In this document: positions 13,440 through 19,434 of the stretch, in pieces
Layout: each line of letters starts with the position of its first letter
Position numbering within the stretch: position 1 is the first letter of the stretch
Assembly (NCBI GenBank): GCA_964654155.1
Contig: CAZZGL010000020.1
Coordinates: 1-19,434, forward strand
DNA length: 19,434 nucleotides
DNA from: CAG-826 sp964654155
GTDB taxonomy: Bacteria > Bacillota_I > Bacilli_A > RFN20 > CAG-826
Reading direction: 5' to 3'
Position numbers and translations under genes: made by a program
The notes under the pieces: model-generated
The model's input: the letters and a program-made list of their open reading frames with translations, nothing else
What the model was told of the DNA's origin: nothing
The model's database searches: none

Positions 13440-16400
13440 ATGTTTGATGTTAAACGTTTAGCGGCAATTCAAGTCGGTCTTGCTTCTCCAGAACAAATTC
13501 GTTCATGGTCTCATGGCGAGGTTAAAAAACCTGAGACCATTAACTACCGTTCTCAAAAGCCAGAACCAGATGGTCTTTGCTGTGAAAGAATATTTGGTCC
13601 TGCAAAAGATTTTGAATGTCACTGTGGTAAATATAAGAAAATTCGTTTTCAAGGAATCACATGTGAAAAATGTGGTGTTGAAGTTATTTCAAAAGAAGTT
13701 CGTCGTGAAAGAATGGGACATATTGAACTTGCTTCTCCATGTACACATATTTGGTATTTAAAAGGTATTCCTTCAAGAATGGGATTAATATTAGCTATCC
13801 CACCAAAACAACTTGAAGAAGTAGTTTATTTTGCTGCGCATATTTGTTTAAATCCAGGAACTTCAACAGTTCTTCAATATCGTGGATTTTTAGATGAAAA
13901 AACAGCGCGTTTAGAATTTATTGCGGCAATTAGAGAATTCCAACCTCAAATTCCACAAGATTCATATGATTATGCTCGTTGTGAAGAATATATTTCAAAA
14001 ATGGAAAGACCAAGTGAAACCTTTGATTTCTATACAATTTCTTCATTCATTTCAAAATACACAGGTGCTGAATTTGGTGAAGGTGCTGAAGCAATTAAAA
14101 GATTGTTACAAGAAGTTGATTTAGATAAAGAATTAGCGGATTTAACTGCGGAATTAAAAGGAACTCAAGGTAAAAAGAACCAAAGAAGACTCCAATTAAT
14201 TAAACGCTTAGAGGCTATTAATGCTTTTCGTTTAAGTAATAATAAACCAGAATGGATGGTTTTAGATGTAATTCCAGTTATTCCACCTGATTTACGTCCA
14301 ATGCTTCCTCTTGATGGAGGTCGTTTTGCGACAGCAGATTTAAATGATCTCTATCGTCGTGTTATTACTCGTAATGCACGTTTAAAGAAATTAATTGATA
14401 TGAATGCTCCATCAGTTATCTTGATGAACGAAAAACGTATGCTTCAAGAAGCTGTTGATGCTTTAATTGATAATGGTCGCCGTAATAAACCTGTTCAAGG
14501 AGCAGGTGGAAGACCACTTAAATCATTATCAAGTGCTTTGAAAGGTAAACAAGGTCGTTTCCGTCAAAACTTACTTGGTAAACGTGTCGACTATTCTGGT
14601 CGTTCTGTTATTGCTGTTGGACCTGATTTAAAGATGTATCAATGTGGTTTACCACGTGAAATGGCAATTCAATTATTACGTCCTTACATTGCTTCTTTAT
14701 TAATTAAAAGAGGCTTTGCTACTGCACATAAACAAGCAGATAAAATTATTGACCGTTATGAAGAATGTGTTTTTGATATCGTTGAAGAGATTATCGGTCA
14801 ACATCCTGTATTATTAAACCGTGCACCTACATTACATAGATTAGGTATTCAGGCATTCCAACCAAAACTTGTTGATGGAAGAGCAATTCGTTTGCACCCA
14901 CTTGTTTGTACTGGATTTAATGCTGACTTCGATGGTGACCAAATGGCGGTTCACGTTCCTCTTTCAAAAGCGGCTCAAGAAGAAGCTTTACATTTGATGC
15001 TTGCGTCAAATAATATTTTAGGACCAAAAGATGGAAAACCAATCGTTACTCCATCTCAAGACATGGTTTTAGGAAACTATTATTTAACCTTAGAATCAAA
15101 TAAAAATGATTTCTTAGCAAAAGCGGAAGAATGTCGCGCTCGTGAAGACTTTGAAGAAGCAGAACGCTATGAAATGTATGCAGAAAGTGAAGGTAAGGTA
15201 TTCCGTAATCGCGATGAAGTAATGTTAGCGTATCAAACAAAGCAAATACATTTACATAACCGTATTGCGATTCCAGGACACGCTTTAGGCAAAACTCAAT
15301 TTACTGATGAAATGAATAATGGATATTTAATTACTACTGTTGGTAAAATCATCTTCAATAGTATTTATCCAAATGACTTTCCATATTTAAATGATATTAG
15401 TAAAGAAAACCTTTTAGGTGATTTAGATCGATTCTTTGTTCCAAAAGGAACGAATATTCGTGAATATATTAGTAATCTTCCACTTGTTGAACCATTTGGT
15501 AAAAAACAATTAGGATTAATTATTAATGAAATATTCCGTCGTTATGGTACAAGTAAGACTTCTGTTGTTCTTGATAAGATGAAAGATCAAGGTTTTGCTT
15601 ATTCCACAATTGCAGGTATTACTGTTTCTATCGCCGATATGACAATTATCGAAGGTAAGGAAGAATTAATTGCGGAAGGTGATCGTAAGGTTGATGAAAT
15701 CAATAAACTTTATCGTAAAGGTTTATTAACAGATAAAGAACGTTATGAACATGTTGTTGCCGTTTGGGGCGATCGTGAAACCGGCGTTTTAAAACAAGTT
15801 GAAAAATTATTAAAAGTTAAAATGGCTAAAGAAACAAGGAATCCAATGTTTATGATGAGTGCTTCCGGTGCTCGTGGTAATACATCGAACTTCTTACAAT
15901 TAGTTGGTATGCGTGGTTTGATGGCTAAGCCAACCGGTGAACCAATTGAATTACCAATTAAATCTTGTTTCCGTCAAGGTATGAATGTTAGTGAATTCTT
16001 TATTGCTACCCACGGTGCCCGTAAGGGTGGTGCGGATACTGCGTTAAAGACCGCTGACTCAGGATACTTAACAAGACGTTTAGTTGATATTTCACAAGAC
16101 GTTATTGTTCGTGAAGAAGATTGTCATACAGATCATGGATTTATTGTTTCAGAAATACGTGATACATCGCAAGATGCTGTTATCGTTCCATTATTCGATC
16201 GTTTAGTGGGTCGTTATACAATTCGTGATGTCGTTAATCCAACTACTGGTGAAGTCATTGTTCCAGGTAATTACTTAATGAGTGAAGATGATGCAAAACG
16301 CATTATTGACGCTGGTATAACTCATGTTGAAATTCGTTCGTTATTTGGTTGTGAAACTAAAGATGGTGTTTGTAAACATTGTTATGGTCGTAACTTAGCG

Positions 16401-17294
16401 ACTGGCGAATTAGTACAACTTGGTGAAGCAGTTGGTATTATGGCGGCTCAATCAATTGGTGAACCTGGTACACAATTGACCATGAGAACATTCCATACAG
16501 GTGGTGTTGCTGGTGGCGATATTACAATGGGTCTTCCACGTGTTCAAGAATTATTTGAAGCTCGTAATCCAAAAGGTGAAGCCGTTATTTCAGAAATAAC
16601 TGGAGAAGTTGATTCAATTTCTGAAAATGGTGGTCGTTATACCGTTGTTGTCAAAAATGACTTAGATACTAAAGAATATATTACCAATTTTGGTGCTCGT
16701 TTAAGAGTTAAAGTTGGTCAACATATTAAAAATGGTGAAAAGATTACAGAAGGTACAATTTCTCCTAAGAAATTACTTGAAGTTTCTGATGTTACCGAGG
16801 TTCAAAAGTATATCTTAAAAGAAGTACAAAAAGTTTATCGTTCACAAGGTATTGCTATTTCTGATAAGCATATTGAAGTTATTGTTAAACAAATGCTTCG
16901 TAAGTTTGCTGTTATTGATGGAGGAGATACTCCTTTACTTCCAGGAACTCGTGTTGATGTGGTTGAATTTACCAATCAAAACGAAAAAGCTCTTCTTGAA
17001 GGTAAAAGACCTGCAGTTGCGCGTCCATTAGTATTAGGTATTACTAAAGCAGCATTAGAAACTGAATCATTCTTATCTGCGGCATCATTCCAAGAAACCA
17101 CACGTGTCTTAACCGATGCGGCAATTAGAGGTAAAACTGATGTTTTACATGGTTTGAAGGAAAATGTTATTACTGGTAAATTGATTCCAGCTGGTACTGG
17201 ATTAAGAGATTTAGAGACTGAAGAGGAAATATTAGAATCCTTCGATGTTGAAGAAACAATGGATGCAGTTAAAAATCAATATATTGAAAATTAA
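13440..17294 (+). CDS. rpoC: RNA polymerase beta' subunit
   Basis: The 1284-residue subunit shows the N-terminal zinc site (C60, C62, C75, C78), the catalytic Mg-binding motif NADFDGDQM (Asp496, 498, 500) and the second zinc site (C895, C971, C978, C981). The bridge helix (about 858-885) and the trigger loop (about 996-1025) are also present. It is roughly 85 residues longer than the 1199-residue B. subtilis protein. Part of the excess is a charged, helical insertion at about 553-584. At residue 864 the bridge helix reads RKGGADTALK, where E. coli has Leu (RKGLADTALK). It is last in the operon and is followed by a strong terminator. Confidence 0.98.
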   Translation: MFDVKRLAAIQVGLASPEQIRSWSHGEVKKPETINYRSQKPEPDGLCCERIFGPAKDFECHCGKYKKIRFQGITCEKCGVEVISKEVRRERMGHIELASPCTHIWYLKGIPSRMGLILAIPPKQLEEVVYFAAHICLNPGTSTVLQYRGFLDEKTARLEFIAAIREFQPQIPQDSYDYARCEEYISKMERPSETFDFYTISSFISKYTGAEFGEGAEAIKRLLQEVDLDKELADLTAELKGTQGKKNQRRLQLIKRLEAINAFRLSNNKPEWMVLDVIPVIPPDLRPMLPLDGGRFATADLNDLYRRVITRNARLKKLIDMNAPSVILMNEKRMLQEAVDALIDNGRRNKPVQGAGGRPLKSLSSALKGKQGRFRQNLLGKRVDYSGRSVIAVGPDLKMYQCGLPREMAIQLLRPYIASLLIKRGFATAHKQADKIIDRYEECVFDIVEEIIGQHPVLLNRAPTLHRLGIQAFQPKLVDGRAIRLHPLVCTGFNADFDGDQMAVHVPLSKAAQEEALHLMLASNNILGPKDGKPIVTPSQDMVLGNYYLTLESNKNDFLAKAEECRAREDFEEAERYEMYAESEGKVFRNRDEVMLAYQTKQIHLHNRIAIPGHALGKTQFTDEMNNGYLITTVGKIIFNSIYPNDFPYLNDISKENLLGDLDRFFVPKGTNIREYISNLPLVEPFGKKQLGLIINEIFRRYGTSKTSVVLDKMKDQGFAYSTIAGITVSIADMTIIEGKEELIAEGDRKVDEINKLYRKGLLTDKERYEHVVAVWGDRETGVLKQVEKLLKVKMAKETRNPMFMMSASGARGNTSNFLQLVGMRGLMAKPTGEPIELPIKSCFRQGMNVSEFFIATHGARKGGADTALKTADSGYLTRRLVDISQDVIVREEDCHTDHGFIVSEIRDTSQDAVIVPLFDRLVGRYTIRDVVNPTTGEVIVPGNYLMSEDDAKRIIDAGITHVEIRSLFGCETKDGVCKHCYGRNLATGELVQLGEAVGIMAAQSIGEPGTQLTMRTFHTGGVAGGDITMGLPRVQELFEARNPKGEAVISEITGEVDSISENGGRYTVVVKNDLDTKEYITNFGARLRVKVGQHIKNGEKITEGTISPKKLLEVSDVTEVQKYILKEVQKVYRSQGIAISDKHIEVIVKQMLRKFAVIDGGDTPLLPGTRVDVVEFTNQNEKALLEGKRPAVARPLVLGITKAALETESFLSAASFQETTRVLTDAAIRGKTDVLHGLKENVITGKLIPAGTGLRDLETEEEILESFDVEETMDAVKNQYIEN

Positions 17295-17300
17295 TAATTA

Positions 17301-17325
17301 GGGGCTAGGCTATCTAGCCTCTTTT
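17301..17325 (+). terminator. Terminator of the rplK-rpoC operon
   Basis: GGGGCTAG (17301-17308) and CTAGCCTC (17314-17321) form an 8-bp stem with one G-U pair and a 5-base loop, followed by TTTT. It lies six bases after the rpoC stop, so rpsL-rpsG-fusA do not continue this operon. Confidence 0.85.
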
Positions 17326-17361
17326 AAAAAAATAGCTACAATTAATAAATTAATGCTGTTC

Positions 17362-17436
17362 TGATATAATTTGGAATTATTTATATCATATGTGCAAAAA
17401 ATAGTTGTAGCTTTTATATCATGTTAATGATATAAT
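17362..17436 (+). promoter_or_regulatory. Tandem extended -10 promoters inside inverted repeats, upstream of the M6 protease gene
   Basis: TGATATAAT occurs twice (17362-17370 and 17428-17436), each an extended -10 (TG-A-TATAAT); neither has a convincing -35. Each is part of an inverted repeat. TGATATAA pairs with TTATATCA (17362-17369 with 17381-17388), and TATATCAT pairs with ATGATATA (17415-17422 with 17427-17434, 4-base centre). An outer repeat AGCTACAA (17334-17341) / TTGTAGCT (17405-17412) surrounds the first. The start from the second -10 would be near 17443, just before a hairpin at 17444-17465 (ACTAT.TTCG / CGAAATAGT). These suggest an operator, but the DNA is AT-rich. Confidence 0.5.
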
Positions 17437-17500
17437 ACATGAAACTATATTCGTTACGAAATAGTATAAGATTGATAAGTTTTAAAAGGAGGATATTTTA

Positions 17501-19147
17501 ATGAAAAAAATAAATTTTCTATTTTCTGCAGCAATGTTGTTAACGGTAGCTGTGGGTTGTGGAAACTCTAATAATCCTACAACAGGTGTTACCACTACAC
17601 AACCAGGAACAACATCGGGAAATACAACTAAGGGCTGGCCTGAAGGATTTGTTGAAAATAGTGGTTTAGGTGGAACAAATTATAGACAAGTTAATTCTCA
17701 AGAAATGAGCGTTACTCTTTCTGATGAATTAGAACAAGAAGAAACAATTTGTTTAAGTTCCACAGGTGAACAAAATATTTTAGTTATTCCGGTAGAATTT
17801 CCTGATTATACGGCAGATTCAATTCCTGTTGGAAGAGATCAAGCTTTACAAGATATTCATTACGCATTTAATGGTACAAGTGAAGAAACTGGTTGGGAAT
17901 CTTTAAGTAGCTACTATTATAAATCAAGCTATGGCAATCTAGATCTTAATTGTTTTGTTACATCTGAATGGTATATGTGTGATAAATCTGTTGAAGATTT
18001 GCTTGAATATTGGGCGACTGTTAGCTGGAACAATGGTGGTAATAACGGCTATAACTCATCATGGTATTGGTTACGTGGAGCAGTTGAATGGTATCGTGAA
18101 AATTGGGAAGCAAAAGGTTGGCCTGATATTAAAACTTTTGATAAGGATAATGATGGAAGATTAGATGGCGTTTGGCTTGTTAATAGCGCAGCAGTTTTAG
18201 CTAGAGATTCACATGATTTCTGGGCATATACATATTGGGATTATAACAATCAATATGTTACCAATAATGGCGGTAAATATGATCCTGATCATCCAGTTGC
18301 TCATGCATATGTAAGTGCAAGTTATAACTTTTTATTAAATGGTGGTTATACTGATGCAAATGGCACAAAATTAATGGATTGTCATACAGTTATCCATGAA
18401 ACCGGACACTTATTAGGACTTCCAGATTACTATACATATGATGATGGAAAATGGGGACCAGCCGGTGGATGCGATATGATGGATAATAATGTTGGAGATC
18501 ATAATGCATTCTCAAAAATTCTTTATGGCTGGACTTCACCTTATGTAGTAGAAGGTGATGCAGAAATTACTATTCGTCCATTTGAATCAAGTGGAGATTG
18601 TATTATTGTCAAAAATGGTTGGAATGGACATGGATTTGATGAGTATTTAATTATAGAATATTACACTCCTACAGGTCTAAATGAATTGGATTCTAAAGAG
18701 CAATATATGGGACAATATCCAAAATTACCAACCGCAAGTGGAATTAAAATTTATCATGTTGATGCTCGTTTAGGAGTGTTTGATGTTAATAAGAAAAATG
18801 ATTCAAAAAATACTCCTGCAGATGCATTTATTAGATATACAGATGAAATTGGTCCAACAGTTGAAAATGGTAAAAAAGTTACTACTGTAATGGCACATTC
18901 AAATACCAGTTCAAGAAGCGCGAATAAGTCATATTATTTGCTTCACTTATTAGAAGCCACAGGACGTAATTCATTTAAAGATGGTAAATGGATGTCAAAT
19001 TCAACTTTATTTAAAGAAGGCTCATATTTCGGATATAAAGTTTTTGAAGGATTTGGTTTTAATGATGGTAGCTCATTAGATTACGTTATTAATATTAAAT
19101 CTGTTACTGAAGATGGCGCGACAATTGTCTTCAATGCCAAAAAATAA
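17501..19147 (+). CDS. Secreted lipoprotein zinc metalloprotease, peptidase M6 (immune inhibitor A-like) family
   Basis: The 548-residue protein starts with a lipoprotein signal peptide. The likely lipidated Cys is C20 (VAVGC; Ala at -3 is a weaker lipobox), followed by a Thr/Gly/Asn-rich surface linker (about 21-44). The catalytic motif is HETGHLLGLPD (299-309), with zinc ligands His299, His303 and Asp309 and general base Glu300. CDMMD (324-328) is the downstream Met-turn region and KILYGW (339-344) follows, as in M6 peptidases. DKDNDGRLDG (214-223) resembles a calcium-binding loop. A GGAGG precedes ATG 17501. It is a single gene with its own promoter and terminator. Extracellular proteolysis for nutrition or host interaction is inference. 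Confidence 0.9.
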   Translation: MKKINFLFSAAMLLTVAVGCGNSNNPTTGVTTTQPGTTSGNTTKGWPEGFVENSGLGGTNYRQVNSQEMSVTLSDELEQEETICLSSTGEQNILVIPVEFPDYTADSIPVGRDQALQDIHYAFNGTSEETGWESLSSYYYKSSYGNLDLNCFVTSEWYMCDKSVEDLLEYWATVSWNNGGNNGYNSSWYWLRGAVEWYRENWEAKGWPDIKTFDKDNDGRLDGVWLVNSAAVLARDSHDFWAYTYWDYNNQYVTNNGGKYDPDHPVAHAYVSASYNFLLNGGYTDANGTKLMDCHTVIHETGHLLGLPDYYTYDDGKWGPAGGCDMMDNNVGDHNAFSKILYGWTSPYVVEGDAEITIRPFESSGDCIIVKNGWNGHGFDEYLIIEYYTPTGLNELDSKEQYMGQYPKLPTASGIKIYHVDARLGVFDVNKKNDSKNTPADAFIRYTDEIGPTVENGKKVTTVMAHSNTSSRSANKSYYLLHLLEATGRNSFKDGKWMSNSTLFKEGSYFGYKVFEGFGFNDGSSLDYVINIKSVTEDGATIVFNAKK

Positions 19148-19162
19148 ATTAATATTTTGAAG

Positions 19163-19186
19163 AAGTCACTTTCGAGTGACTTTTTT
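19163..19186 (+). terminator. Terminator of the M6 protease gene
   Basis: AAGTCACT (19163-19170) and AGTGACTT (19175-19182) form a perfect 8-bp stem closed by a TTCG tetraloop and followed by further T bases to 19186. It lies 15 bp after the stop codon. Confidence 0.92.
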
Positions 19187-19197
19187 AAACGAAAATT

Positions 19198-19209
19198 ATG
19201 ATATATAAT
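19198..19209 (+). promoter_or_regulatory. Candidate promoter of the last lipoprotein gene
   Basis: TATAAT (19204-19209) lies 27 bp before the start codon. The octamer ATGATATA (19198-19205), also found upstream of the M6 protease gene, overlaps it. The expected -35 position falls on the terminator's T-run (19181-19186) and is not consensus. Confidence 0.45.
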
Positions 19210-19236
19210 CTTTATAAGAGAAGGGAGAAATGAAAA

Positions 19237-19434
19237 ATGAAAAGAGCGATATTGTTATTTTTTATGCTTTTTATGTTAATTAATGTTTCTTCCTGTACAA
19301 TTGCTAAAGATATAATTCTTCCTATAGAAACACATGTTGATTATGAAGGTGAAGGATATTATCGTAAAAAAGACTTTACTGAAACTTATGAGAATATATA
19401 TCATCAAGAACCTAAATGTTTAGATTATTCTACA
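19237..19434 (+). CDS. Lipoprotein, truncated by the window edge; possible second M6-like protease
   Basis: The 66 visible codons run open to the right edge. A short positive start (MKR), a hydrophobic stretch and lipobox VSSC with lipidated C20 give a clear lipoprotein signal peptide. ATG 19237 is nine bases after AAGGGAG; the ATG at 19230 opens a frame that stops after 17 codons. The end of the visible part, EPKCLDYST, resembles ETICLSSTGE (residues 81-90) of the preceding metalloprotease, just before that protein's LVIPVEF strand. A tandem paralogue is therefore plausible, but the match is short. The catalytic region is outside the window. Confidence 0.75.
   Translation, partial: MKRAILLFFMLFMLINVSSCTIAKDIILPIETHVDYEGEGYYRKKDFTETYENIYHQEPKCLDYST

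Noticed and set aside
1..19434. Mollicute code with TGA as tryptophan
   Set aside because: All long genes use TGG for Trp, none contains an in-frame TGA, and reading TGA through at 36-38 meets TAA at once.

Overview
This window is a chromosomal segment of a low-GC, Gram-positive-lineage bacterium. It has strong AGGAGG ribosome-binding sites, AT-rich DNA, the standard code (Trp is written TGG and no gene is interrupted by TGA) and lipoprotein signal peptides. A small rRNA-methyltransferase-like gene sits between rplL and rpoB, as in Bacilli. The RpoB rifampicin pocket carries Asn at the E. coli H526 position, as reported for mollicutes. Ribosomal protein L11 lacks the usual PPVGPALGQ loop, and RpoC is long. 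Together these suggest a walled, possibly host-associated member of the Bacilli near the Mollicutes (an Acholeplasma/RF39/Erysipelotrichia-like neighbourhood). The placement is inference; no 16S gene is present.

Left part (1-4.7 kb): the C-terminal tail of an AlbA/AAA_4-type ATP-binding regulator enters from the left edge, apparently frameshifted at an INDK-encoding tandem repeat. A hairpin terminator follows. Next is a drug-efflux cassette on the + strand: a MarR repressor and two half-transporters forming an asymmetric heterodimeric ABC exporter (BmrCD/LmrCD/TM287-288 type). Two near-identical palindromes, one on the marR promoter and one just before the first transporter gene, look like the MarR operators.

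Middle left (4.6-6.8 kb): a minus-strand ktrB-ktrA operon encodes a Ktr potassium uptake system. It ends against the ABC operon with two back-to-back terminators and is transcribed divergently from the ribosomal operon.

Centre (6.8-17.3 kb): one long transcription unit, rplK-rplA-rplJ-rplL-rsmC-like-rpoB-rpoC, starts from a strong promoter with an A/T-tract UP-like element. It contains several RNA control elements: a structured rplK leader with an L1-binding-like hairpin, a second L1-like hairpin before rplA, a classical L10 leader before rplJ, and a nested terminator/hairpin after rplL. A strong terminator follows rpoC.

Right part (17.3-19.4 kb): two consecutive lipoprotein genes, each preceded by its own promoter. 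The first is a secreted M6-type (immune-inhibitor-A-like) zinc metalloprotease; the second is cut by the window edge and may be a paralogue. The 170 bp before the protease hold tandem extended -10 promoters embedded in inverted repeats built from an ATGATATA half-site, which also occurs at the -10 of the second lipoprotein gene. Neither secE-nusG (usually upstream of rplK) nor rpsL-rpsG-fusA (usually downstream of rpoC) is adjacent, so conserved synteny is broken at both ends. I found no tRNA, rRNA, CRISPR, transposase or prophage gene, and no wholly novel multi-gene system.
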